Made by a program: the position numbers and the translations under genes. This document shows positions 23,590 to 33,725 of a stretch of 64,000 bases of DNA, one piece after another. Position 1 is the first letter of the stretch. Every line of letters starts with the position of its first letter. The DNA comes from Tenrec ecaudatus (taxonomy: Eukaryota > Chordata > Mammalia > Afrosoricida > Tenrecidae): NCBI RefSeq assembly GCF_050624435.1, contig NC_134542.1, positions 110,653,677 to 110,717,676 on the forward strand. The letters run 5' to 3'. The notes below the pieces were generated by a model. That model was not told the DNA's origin. It worked only from the letters and a program-made list of their open reading frames with translations, and did no database searches.

Positions 23590-23888
23590 TGTGATAGGTA
23601 GGTTTTTTTGTGTCAACCTGGCCAATAGGAACATGTGGGATTAAGAAGGTTGCAATTTGATTGGAAGGCAAAGAGATAAATGGCTTGGAAAGCCCCGCCC
23701 CCCTCTCTCTGTTCTCTGCTTCCTGGTGAGTTGAAGGACTTCCAGTATATTGACTATTCCATTGAAGTGAGTTGAACTGAGCCCTCTGTTGTATGGACGA
23801 ATTAGCTGTTATATTCTTTTGTATATATATTTATAGATGTATATACAAAATCATACGTGTCCTGGTTTAGTTTCTCTAGAGAACTCTA
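23590..23888 (+). mobile_element. LTR-like repeat, shortened copy
   Basis: Seen: begins TGTGATAGGTAGG, then GTCAACCTGGCCAATAGGAA, CATGTGGGATTAAG, TTTGATTGGAAGGC and GCCCCGCCCCCC. Ends near TCTCTAGAGAACTCTATTT. The same 5' and 3' blocks bound the 682-bp minus-strand copy at 12207-12888, so about 380 bp of the middle are missing here. Confidence 0.55.
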
Positions 23889-23914
23889 TTTTTTATTATA
23901 TACTTTAAAGAGAA

Positions 23915-24345
23915 CATTTATTCTACTGTTATCATTTATTAGGAGCTCTTACAGATATTATAGCAATCCATAATTCAATTAGACCAAGAATAGTTGTACC
24001 ATTGCTGCCACCATCATTTTCAAAACATTTTATTTTTCCTTGATCTCTTTGATATCAGCTCGCCTTAATCCCCTCCCCCACACTAACACAACCATGAACC
24101 TTTAATATGTTTTATTATTATTATATCTCACACCATTCCATGTGTCCATTCACCTACCATTCTCTTCTTTGTTCCCCTCCAGTGGGGTTATACAGTCATC
24201 ATTGCTATGACTTGCACCTCATTCCCCGGTCCCGCTCTCTTCCCTTACCCTCAGAGAATCACTCCTGTTTCTTAGGGGTTTCTCTATCTTGGATCTTATG
24301 CATTGAATGAATCTTTTTTCTTATATGGCCAATCTGTAATAAAGA
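23915..24345 (-). mobile_element. Old relative of the LINE 3' UTR family
   Basis: Seen: TTATCATTTATTAGGAGCTC at the left, CATCATTTTCAAAACATTT near 24013, and GAACCTTTAATATGTTTTAT near 24096 occupy the same order as in younger copies, but with much higher divergence. Suggests an older subfamily or an older insertion. Confidence 0.55.
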
Positions 24346-24399
24346 AAGTGATGATAGCAATTCAAAGGATGGGATGTTTTGTGTTTTTTAATCTCTTGT

Positions 24400-24550
24400 T
24401 TTAGCTTGGACTCCTCTGCGTACATCTACTTTGTATGTAGAAAATCGCGGCAGAGAACATTGTACCACAGCATGAAGCCGACGAGCGGCGCCAATGAAAT
24501 AGCCACAGTTTTATTCAATCTCAACTCTTCGGGGAACGGCTCATTACTAT
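24400..24550 (+). other. CpG-dense open patch, candidate exon or conserved element
   Basis: Seen: about nine CpG dinucleotides within 130 bp (GCGTAC, AATCGCGG, CCGACGAGCGGCGCC, TTCGGGGAACGG), whereas surrounding DNA is almost CpG-free. A pyrimidine tract ending TCTCTTGTTTTAG (ending at about 24406) precedes it like a splice acceptor. A plus frame stays open across the patch and reads YIYFVCRKSRQRTLYHSMKP. No clear splice donor follows; GTATGT at about 24434 is one possibility. The minus strand is also partly open. I do not recognise the protein. It may be an exon, a retrocopy piece or non-coding conserved DNA. Confidence 0.3.
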
Positions 24551-24899
24551 TCTGTTTTTCCTCTTTCTCTCTTTCTTAACTTCTTATTATGAATTGCGTT
24601 TACATATAAAATCAGTTTTACATTCAATGATACATATTGTTTCATCTCACAGATTTTCTTTAACGTTCTGAGTGAAAAAATGCAAGGCAGCCATGAAGTA
24701 TTACTGTCATAATATTATGACTATCTTGAAGGAAAGTACTTGTGCGGTTAGTGGAACCCACTGTCGGAAGCATCATTTTACTTAAGAGAACAAGTGACAG
24801 ATAACCCATAATATTTGAGAAGTTTTTTAGGAAATGAAAAGGTGAGCCTGATACATTTGAGTTAAAATCAGAACGCTCATAGCCATCACAGTGAATTTA
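24551..24899. other. Unassigned
   Basis: Nothing recognised. Confidence 0.4.
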
Positions 24900-25086
24900 A
24901 TAAAAAGCTCACTGCCATTAAGTCAATGCTGATTCACAGTGGCTCCATACGACAGGTAGATCTGTCCCTTTGGGGGTTACCAGAGTAAAAAGCCTCATCT
25001 TTTTCCCACAGGACAAATAGTGGTTTCAAACTACTGACCTTGCAGTTACCAGCCCAATAAATAAGTACTGGCCACCAGGGCTCCTT
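24900..25086 (-). mobile_element. AfroSINE copy, full length
   Basis: Seen: AAAAAGCTCACTGCCATTAA (tail), GATTCACAGTGGCTCC, AAAAAGCCTCATCTTTTTCC, GTTTCAAACTACTGACC, and head GGCCACCAGGGCTCC. Confidence 0.8.
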
Positions 25087-25835
25087 TTTGACATATAAAG
25101 GAATTCATAAAGTTCAAAGACAAAGGAAATTTTCTTAAAGTGCATTCTTTTACACAAACTCTTTGAAAACCTCTAGTATAACACCATAGTTAAAAGTTCT
25201 GAATAATTCAATAAAATATTTTTATAAATTTTCAATGGGTAGAAAGTTTCTCAAGGGCAAAATGACCAATGAGTTTTACTGTTTAAGAGTTCATTGACAA
25301 AATTCCAGATTCTACATTACAGGTAATTGTAAAAACTAAAACTTGTTGAGTTTAATTCCATTGTCAATGAAGGAAATCTTCATCATCTGAAAAATTATTA
25401 AGCTTTATTTTCCAGCTATAATTTTTGTGAAATTTTGGAATTTTCATCCCATCTTTTATCCGGAACAACATGTAAAAAAAGAGCTGAGTGCAGAGCCAGA
25501 TATGAAAAGTTAGCTATCTTGCACTGTCATATATTAAAGATACATGACTATGTAAATGCAATTCTTCTAATAGAATTCCTTTTTGTTTAGGTAAATCTTG
25601 GGTTTTATGTATATAACTAATATTTGTATAAATATATAAGGAATTATTATTTTGAAAGAGTTATTATCTTTAAAATAATTTTATTATTCATATACTAGAA
25701 GAAAGACATTTTTATTCAATCAGTTTACAGAAATATTTATTATATATTACTCTTTGATAGAAATTGATAATAGGTATTAAGGTTTTCAAGGGCAGCTTGA
25801 AAAGGCATAGTGAAATATTATAAGGAAGTGGAAAA
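25087..25835. other. Unassigned AT-rich DNA
   Basis: No gene or repeat recognised. Confidence 0.4.
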
Positions 25836-26850
25836 ACATTAACTTAGAAAACCCAAAGAGAAGAATGTATTTTTTTTCTTTAAAAAAATTGAAGAAAAAA
25901 AGCTAAACCTCAAGTTGTAGTATTGAATGGGTAAAATATTGAAGGGCACAGGAAACACTGAAAGAGGGTAAAAGGAGTACATAGATTCACTGTATCAAAA
26001 AAGAATTGGTCAACATTCAACTATTTCAGGAGATAACACATGTAAGGTGCTGAAGGCAGAAGCCCAAGCTTCACAGAAGATATGATTGAAAACAAGGCTC
26101 CAGAACTCGATGCCAACTGATGCAATTTAACAATCACAGATGAAACTGGAAGTACTCACTAGTCTATAGAAAGAAAATTAGAAAACAGCTGCCTCACACT
26201 GATGGAAAGAGAGTCATTTTTATGCCCATTTCAAAGAAAGAAAAGCCAAAGGAATGCAGAAATTACTGCCCAAGAAATTATTGAATGGTCTGATTATTCT
26301 CCATGGAAGCAGCAGCAAAGGAATAAAATCATGTGCTACACTGAACATATTTGCTGTAAAATGCCTCTTAAAAGTTTTAAAGGGCAACTTGTCCCTTTGA
26401 AGACGAAGATGCAGCGGACCCAAGCTGTGGTATTTTCAATGGCCTCATATGTACCTGCAATTTGCCTAATGAATGCAGTAAACAGAAGAATTGGTGCCTT
26501 TGAGCTACGGGTGGGAGAATAATAATAAACAGACCAAATCCTGCCAGAAAGGCAAACACATTTGTGCAGGGACAGGGACAGCCAAAGGACCTGTTAGAAG
26601 TGAGGATGGTGAGGCTAGATCCCACATACTTTGCACGTGTCATCAGGAGGGACCAGTCTTTCGAGAAGGACATCGTTCTGGGTTAAGCAGAGATTCCGGG
26701 AAAGAGAAATATCCCCAAGGAGATGGACTGACACAAAGGCAGCACCAAAAGGCCCCGCCACTGGACTCGTTGTGATAATAACACAGCCTCAGGCAGAGTT
26801 TGGTTCTTCTGAGGTGGGATGGACTTGAAGGCACTTAACAAGAAGCGCAA
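25836..26850 (+). mobile_element. RTE LINE fragment with RT core deleted
   Basis: Seen: pre-RT text (GAAAACCCAAAGAGAAGAATG, AATTGGTCAACATTCAACTA) up to about 26330, then a jump directly to the C-terminal part near 26400 (GCAGCGGACCCAAGCTGTGG; frame NRRIGAFELRVGE). Later come YFARVIRREGPVF-like residues and the terminus GAAGGCACTTAACAAG at about 26827. Roughly 0.8 kb of RT core is therefore missing. Open frames at 26202-26522 and 26491-26828 are slices of this decayed ORF. Confidence 0.8.
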
Positions 26851-27139
26851 CATAGTGTTGGACAGTTTTCTTATATAGAGCAGTTTTTATATTAAACTAT
26901 TGTCTCATTTCTAGTATTTTTCTCTTCTATAATTTGACCTAATTTGGTTCCATTAAAAAAATTAATGCTTTAATTATTAATCTCAATTTTTGTGCCATTA
27001 GAATAAAGCCTGTTTGATATTTAAGTATAATAATATTATAAAAATGTATTGCTTATATTTGATTTTAGTAATAAGAGCATTTTACATTAAAATGTTTTTC
27101 TATATGGAATTTACTTTATTGAACTACTGTATGTGATAG
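26851..27139. other. Unassigned AT-rich DNA
   Basis: Nothing recognised. Confidence 0.4.
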
Positions 27140-27380
27140 ATTTTTTCATCAACTTGAATTTACATGAAAGTGTAGGGGTGGAATCCAACACATGTTGTAT
27201 AAAAGTATAGGGATGCCATCCTGCTCCATATTGGGCTGGAGCTATTGAATCTGAGAGGGCCCTGGCTTGCATGGACTTGTGCACTTGAGTTGGACTTGGC
27301 TGATATGCTTCTGGATATAAAGCAGCTTCATATATACAATCACCTTTTTTGTTTCTCTATGTAATCTACCTTAAGGCACT
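27140..27380 (+). mobile_element. Possible relic of the TGTGATAG LTR-like family
   Basis: Seen: TGTGATAGATTTTTTCATC at the left, echoing the start of the repeats at 12888 (minus) and 23590. A CATATTGGGCTGGAGC block and GGATATAAAGC follow. Weak similarity and undefined ends. Confidence 0.3.
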
Positions 27381-27436
27381 GTGTTACTGTGCTATTTTTT
27401 TCAAAGTGACTTTCTTTAAACTATGCCATTTAACAG

Positions 27437-27625
27437 GAGCCCCGGTGGTGTAGTGGTTCCCCCTGGGTTGTAATCCATATGGTCGCCAGTTCTAAACCAC
27501 CAGCAACCCAGCGGGAGAAAGATTGGGCTTTCTACTCCCATCAACAATGACGGTTTCAGAAGCCCACAGGGGATCACTATGAATTAGGAACAGCTCAATG
27601 GCAGTAGGTCTGGTTTTGGTTCATG
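27437..27625 (+). mobile_element. AfroSINE copy, full length
   Basis: Seen: AGGAGCCCCGGTGGTGTAGT, GGTCGCCAGTTCTAAACC, GAGAAAGATTGGGCTTTCTA, AGAAGCCCACAGGGGATC, and tail ATGGCAGTAGGTCTGG. One of the clearest copies. Confidence 0.85.
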
Positions 27626-28354
27626 CCACTTAATACACAATCCATTATTTTACCAACTACAAAGAAACGAAAGGAGCCCGACTGGCCTAGTTTATTATGT
27701 GCTGGACACCTTTCCACAAGGTCATTCATTCTTCAATGACCTGAAGCAAAATGTATTAGTATTGTTCAATGCAAAACTGATGATTTGCTAGATAAACCAC
27801 CCAATATAAAATTAAAAATTAAAAAAAAGATTATCCACGATCTGCAATATGTCATTTGGTGTCAAAATGTAAGCTAATGCCTTCATGCTTATTAATCCTT
27901 AGTCTTAAATACTTCTGTAAGCAGAAGTTTGTGACTTATTTCACTCAAGAAAGATGATGATATCAGAAACTAAGCCATGGGGTAGACAGTAACTTTCTCC
28001 CTGTTGTTGCCTGATTGTCAGTTGTGTGACTTCAAAGTCCTCCTTGTAATTCCTCTTTCGATATGCCAAAATGATGTTGCCCTTTTAGATCATTAGGTTT
28101 TCCTTCCACATCCTTGAATATCATGATGTGTTGAAGCCTTTTGATTATAATCATCTGATCATCTGATTTTTATTTTTTGCCCATATTTCACCTTATAGCT
28201 CTCATGCTACTTAAATTCATCATGTTGAGAATACTGGGAGACAATGCTCAAACCTGAGTTGTCTAGTTAAAACAAGACATTTCCATCCTATATGTATCAG
28301 TATATACTTTTCATGAAAAATAAAATTGACATTATATTCTTAAAAATAAAAAAG
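27626..28354. other. Unassigned AT-rich DNA
   Basis: No gene or repeat recognised. Confidence 0.4.
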
Positions 28355-28535
28355 ATCCATTGTCAAGTAGATGTCAATTCATAGAAATCTTATAGCACAT
28401 TGTAGAATTTCTCTGCAGTGTTTGTGAGGCTGAAAATCGCTATGGAAGCAGACTCCCTCTTCTTTCTGCTTGGCAGCTGTTGCTGGATATTCAGAGCTAA
28501 CTGTTTGCCTCACTGCATCACCAGAGAGCCCAGAC
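28355..28535 (-). mobile_element. AfroSINE copy
   Basis: Seen: TTGTCAAGTAGATGTCAATTC (tail), GCTATGGAAGCAGACTCCC, CTTGGCAGCTGTTGCTGG, and a decayed head near 28530. Confidence 0.65.
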
Positions 28536-28794
28536 TGCAAACATTACGGCAAAAACATCCAATGCAGCAGTTGTACTCTGTAACGCGGATCTCCAAGTCA
28601 TGCACTAAAAACAAAAGCAAGGCTCAAGGTTAAGTCCTGACAAGGGCGCTGTAAGGTGAATTATTAGAAATTTGTACTTGGTTTAAAGTTTACGGATGGG
28701 GGAGTGTGTTAGCAGCAGTAACTCTAAACATCATGGGATTATTTTCATATAAATCATCAGAAACCTGGTGTCATGAAAAATAAATTGCAGGACT

Positions 28795-29640
28795 AAGAGG
28801 CCGGTGCTCTTAGAAGGAGGTGGCAGCCAGTCACGGCGAGGGGTGACCGCGATGAAGCCACCTAGTTCATTGCTAACAAGTGAGATTGACTCATTCGATG
28901 AAGAACCTATTGAAGATGAACAGACTCCAATTCAGATATCATGGCTACCCCTGTCACGAGTGAATTGTTCTCAGTTTCTCGGATTATGTGCTCTCCCAGG
29001 TTGTAAATTTAAAGATGTAAGAAGAAATATCCAAAAAGATACAGAAGAACTAAAGAGCGATGGTGCACAAGACATATTTGTTTTCTGCATCAGAGGGGAG
29101 CTGTCAAATACAATGTCCCAAATGTTTTGGACCTGTACCGGCAGTGTGGGATCATCATGCATCCTCCTCCAGCCCCAGATGGCGGGACTCCTGACATAGC
29201 CCGATGCTGTGACATAATGGAGGGGTTTACAATCTGCCTTAAACATAACTGGAAAACCTTAATACACTGTTCCTGAGGACTGGGGAGATCTTGTCCTGAA
29301 GCCTCTTGTCTCCTGTACTTGTCTGGCACAGAGTCGTCACTGCAAGCCATAGACAGCCACAGAGACCTCAGAGGATCAGGGACCACACAGACCATAAAGC
29401 AATGCAACGATCTTCATGAGTTCTGGGACATATTAGCTGCTGATCTATCCTCAAGAGAGTCACTATCAAGTTCTGCATCTAGATAAAGAATTGCATAAAG
29501 TAAGCATCTACCCATGTGTGAAATTGAAGAGATTGCTAATGAAATTTGTATGGGAACGAAACCACTAGTGATCCACCTGAATGTCAAATGTGTAAGTGCA
29601 AGTATTCCTAAAGATTTTATTGACAAACAAATGAATGAAT
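28795..29640 (+). pseudogene. CDKN3P: Processed (retro)pseudogene of CDKN3
   Basis: What it derives from: CDKN3 (KAP), a dual-specificity phosphatase that removes the activating phosphate from CDK2. Seen: ATG at 28852 starts MKPPSS; DEEPIEDEQTPI, SRVNCSQFLGLCALPGCKF and QDIFVFC follow without introns. A one-base loss at about 29107 shifts the frame. In the new frame the phosphatase signature keeps His-Cys (Cys codon 29268-29270, equivalent to the human active-site Cys140), but two codons later TGA (29274-29276) replaces a glycine codon. Homology continues to a stop at 29484-29486, then 3' UTR-like text (CCTAAAGATTTTATTGAC) and a decayed A-rich tail. About 60 bp of 5' UTR precede the ATG. The reading frame is dead. 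Target duplication not clear. Confidence 0.93.
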
Positions 29641-29814
29641 AGATAAATTACATTATTAGCCTCCACTCTTATGCATATTCTGTACACTAGTGGGGATTTT
29701 TCAGATACATTTGCACATTTTATTCCTCATAGTACTTGATAGTTCTCAAAGTATACAATTTAGGTAATCAAGACACTTAAGAGAGACTCTAAATCATATT
29801 AGTTAAGGACAGTT
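29641..29814. other. Unassigned
   Basis: AT-rich sequence after the CDKN3 retrocopy. Nothing recognised. Confidence 0.4.
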
Positions 29815-30178
29815 GGAGGAATAGGGATATTTTGTGTGGGGGGGAAAGATTTGGGTAGACTAGGCAGCTGTTTTTAAGTACTTGAAGAATTGCCATATGG
29901 TGAGATGGTACCAAGGAAGACAAACTAGGGCCAATTTTTGGATGTTGCAAGGTCAAGTATTGCAGCACAAAATAAGGGAGACCAAACAGACAAAGCTATT
30001 TGAACATGAAACAAGCTCTATCAGGAGGTAATATGTAGCCTGTCAATGGAACTGTTCAAACGTAGGCAGGGGACAGCCACTTCAAGGAAGAAATTGCAGG
30101 GCAGATTCAAGCGTAAGTGGCTAGCCGAATGAGATGATGGGTAATATCCCATTCCAACTTAGAGATTCTGTTCTTTCA
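29815..30178 (+). mobile_element. Ancient CR1/L3-like LINE 3' end
   Basis: Seen: order of GGGGGAAAGATTTGGGTAGAC, AAATAAGGGAGACCAAACAG, then GAATGAGATGATGGG and CATTCCAACTTAGAGATTCTG. The closing 'ttccaact...gattctg' is the hallmark of CR1-type 3' ends. Highly diverged, consistent with an old mammalian relic. Confidence 0.45.
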
Positions 30179-30599
30179 TTACCCAGGGGCTTTATTTTAT
30201 TGCAGACTCGATGTGAATTAAAATGGAAGTACTCTTTTCTTTCTTTGCGCTCTCCAAACTAAAAGCCTAGTTTTAAGGCAGGGGCAGGGTTAGGTTATAG
30301 GAAGGGTGCAGAATGGATACAAAATATTCACTGTATTTTAAATCAGATCATAATAGTTAAGTGAATCTGAAAGGTGTAAGACTTGGGGGAAGGAGGGAGT
30401 TGTTAGGGATATCAAGAATATGTTCAAGTTTAGCTTTCATGTGAAAAGTTAGAGTAGTAGGCTCATTCTGTGATGACAATGAATATTTCATGAGAATTCA
30501 TTTGTATACCATACAATTATAAAACCAATCAATGGCATATATCAAAACGTATTATCATATAAGTGGTAATAATTTCTTTTAAAAGAATTAATACCAGTC
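30179..30599. other. Unassigned
   Basis: Nothing recognised. Confidence 0.4.
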
Positions 30600-31330
30600 T
30601 AGTCCCTAGGAGATGGAGATAAAAGATGTCTCAGATGGTGCCTGGGTTTGGATATATGGTAGGTCCGATCCCATGGGCCTCTCACAGTGCCCCAGGCCAA
30701 AGCATACTGCAGCCCCGGACCATTGCCTGGCTTTCGTGGGCACTGAAGCGGGTTGCACAGTGAAAAAAGAAAAAAAAAAAGATGTCTCAGATGTCCAACT
30801 CTTCCAAGATGCCATTCCAGTTTATTTGACCCCCAGTCCTCTCTATAGTTTGTCATGTCCCTGGACTGCTCAGCTCTCTGCAGTGTCCCATAGAAACTCA
30901 CAGAACTTGGAGGAAATATCTCAGCTGGTGATCGCGGCTGTACAGTCCCAAATCCAATGATCGGGCAGAGCTGAGCCAAATGCAGACATTCTGGTTTCTA
31001 GTAAGGCTCACTCAGAACATAAAGATACGGCTTTCCAGGTTGTTATGTGTTTCAGAACTATGCAGTAGCACCATTGTATGAAGCCCGTCCAAGGAGAACA
31101 GTCACACCCTCTACTCAGTTAAAGTCTTAAAGATGTCCCCAAGGAAAAGGATGGGACTTGGTTCACACCCCTACTAAAGTTAGGTATTAACCCCACCCTA
31201 ACCCTGCTCATTAGTGTAGAAGAGGACACAATCCAAAATGAGATTGTAACCACAGGTGCATGGACTGAAGAATTATATCACATAGAGAACTGTGGCTAGA
31301 GGACCATATTAATTGACTATACATCAATTG
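30600..31330. mobile_element. Possible LTR-like repeat hosting the snoRNA copy
   Basis: Seen: after the snoRNA insert, CTCACAGAACTTGG and later CCTGCTCATTAGTGTAG near 31205, the latter shared with 57633-57790. The 126-codon minus frame at 30599-30979 crosses the snoRNA copy and is not a gene. Family and ends uncertain. Confidence 0.3.
30638..30762 (+). pseudogene. Retrocopy of an H/ACA-box snoRNA-like RNA
   Basis: Seen: a 125-nt insert bounded by 17-bp direct repeats AAAAGATGTCTCAGATG (30621-30637 and 30777-30793), with an A-rich tail 30763-30780. Its architecture is H/ACA: GCCTGGG (30640-30646) pairs with CCCAGGC (30691-30697); an H box of the ANANNA type, AAAGCA, lies at 30699-30704; GCAGCCC (30709-30715) pairs with GGGTTGC (30750-30756); and ACA (30757-30759) lies exactly three bases before the insert's 3' end. 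Known: H/ACA snoRNAs guide pseudouridylation and are occasionally retroposed by L1. Inference: a full-length retrocopy. I cannot name the parent or say whether it is transcribed. Confidence 0.8.
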
Positions 31331-33525
31331 TAATAAGGCACATTCAACAATTCTGTAGACATTAAAATCAATACATGGATTCTAATTCCTGTTTACATTT
31401 TTCCTATTATAAGGAATGTCCCTTGACATGTCCTGGTCACAATTTATTTACATATAGGAGGAGGTAATTTACAGTGACCACTAATTTTCCTCTCAGTTTT
31501 GAAATACTAAACTCTAGGCACAGGTGCAACACTGTTTTGGATAATTCATGCCCCTTCGACCCAATTCTATCTTCCCATTATTACGTCCAACTCCAGTGAT
31601 GATTATAAGCTTCTTTCAAATATTTCCTGCAATTGCCTGCTAAAAATTTCAGTGAATTTTACATCATCTTGACTTGGGGACCTTTAAGTACCATTATTCA
31701 AAACAGCAGAACTATTTTGAAATGTGAAATTTACTGTTGCTCATTTGTAGTGTCCTTGCGGAACCTCACGCGAAAGACAGTCAAGCAGAGCAAGGCACTT
31801 TAAGAACGTGACTGAAATGCAATTGATGAATGCAAAAGCACCCAGTGCTAAGCTCTTCTGGAAGCATAAATCAAAATCCATGGTTTTGACATGATTGACA
31901 TGACCTTTGGATAGGCTGTTTTCTGCAGGACCCTTTATCCCAGACAGAGAGAGGATGAAGGGGGTTAAGCTGACCTTACACTGCTGAGTTAAGAAACGTT
32001 ACTCTGAGAAATCTATTCCTCAAATTACTGTAGTTAGCAACTTCTGAATGCAACTGACAGAATTAGATAAAGCACACACTCAATGCATGTTTGTTGATTG
32101 ATTGTGTATTGATTTTACTCCGAAGGGCAGCTTACAATATGTCATCTGTCACATCTGCACTTGTCTTGAACTCCAGTATAGAATGTGCATTGAAGTCAGA
32201 CCTTGGAAGCAAGGTCCAGTGAATTTAAATGACTGACTATGACTTTTCCATCCATTGTCTTTGTAATTCCCACCAAATACCTGAATGTGGACATGCAAGT
32301 AAGGTGTGAAGGACTTGAACTCTGGGCGATTGGCCAATTGCACCACTTTTCTGGGTACAAAGTGAACCATCTCAGAAGCAAGAACAGAGAGCCTCGTGAC
32401 CTTCGAGAAAGAAGAGCAGCCAACATTAGAATGCCTCCACTCCTGTGGGATGTGATGTTAGCAACTCAGTCACCGGAGGTCACAGCACCGGAGAATAGGA
32501 GGTGAAGCAGTGGACTCCAGGCTCGCAGGCCGAGCAAAGCTGAGTGACGTAACACAGGAGGCTTGCTTGCAGAAAGAGGCATCATGGATAAGGGAGCTCT
32601 GTTAACACTTGGCATTGATAAAGGAGCTTTGTTAATGCATTTTCCACAGGGTGGAGGTCGTCGGGCCAGGAGGCTGAGAAGCTGAGAACCAGGGAGAACC
32701 AGTATCTATTTACATGTTTGAGAAGAGGCAGGACCCCAGACCAAACAATTGAGCCTTTAACATTTTCCGATCCTGATTTGTAGTGACCTATTTGCTGCCC
32801 TAATGAACCACCATGATCAGGAGTATTTTCTAAGTTCTGTATGGTCTATGCAATATAGTATTGAACTCAGCAGAGAGGAGAGTCCATGGGAGGGCTGGCT
32901 AGCGTCAGAATATGGGACAGGGAGTTTGTGGAGACAGGCCTGTCTGATCTCTGCCTTGTGGGAATTGAGCAGGTGTGAAATGGAATTCTCTTTCTCCCAT
33001 GTCAAGCCAAAGGAGGTTAGGAGTGACCTGCCTATCTATTCCCCATGGGGGACATGTTTCACTGTTGGTCACTGCATGACTGTGACAAGTGACAAATATA
33101 AAGATCTGAGGTAACAGCTGCCTGGAGCTGAGTCTTAATCCCACCATTTATAAAATGATGATGTTGTGTTGAACAACCAGAAGTGACTTGCTGTTACAAT
33201 TACAATTGAACTTCTATTACAATTCCTTTATGCGATTATACCTTCAAGCCCAGTTAGGAGAGCATGCTTATTTTATACAAGTTGCCATTGGTCACCCGAC
33301 TCTGATGCTTTAAAAATCTTAAAGTCATGTTATACGTTGGAAAGTTAATGATACACATGTGCGAAAAGAAAGTGTTTTCGAATATATTATATGTGCAATA
33401 TTTTCAGAATAAGAACCAAAAGGTCTAGATTTTATTTCTTTTGACTTCTTGCAAAAATTTTGGATTTAAAACTTTTAAAATTTAGATCTTAGAAGCATAC
33501 CTTTCCCGCTAAGAAAACCACAAAC
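31331..33525. other. Unassigned, possibly unique sequence
   Basis: No gene or confident repeat over about 2.2 kb. Open frames at 32239-32505, 32803-33114 and 32905-33147 have no motif I recognise. Scattered GC-richer stretches near 32490-32700. Confidence 0.35.
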
Positions 33526-33725
33526 ACAAACAAGCTCACTGCCATCGAGTCAATGTGGATTCAGGGACCTGATAGGACTGAGTCGGCCCGTGTGGGTTTT
33601 GGAGACAGTCACGTTTCAGGAGTAGAACTCCTCGTCTTCCTCGTGCAGAGAGGCTGGTGCTGTCCAATGGCAGACCTCGTGTCAGCAGCTCAATTTGTAA
33701 CCCACTCTACCAACTCACCTTTCTT
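33526..33725 (-). mobile_element. AfroSINE copy, full length
   Basis: Seen: CAAGCTCACTGCCATCGAGT, CAATGTGGATTCAGGGACC, AGTAGAACTCCTCGTCTTCC, and head region CAATTTGTAACCCACTCTACC. High CpG retention in the tail suggests a fairly young copy. Confidence 0.8.

Noticed and set aside
30599-30979. 126-codon minus frame
   Set aside because: It runs through the snoRNA retrocopy and its poly(A) tail (poly-Phe), so it cannot be a conserved gene.
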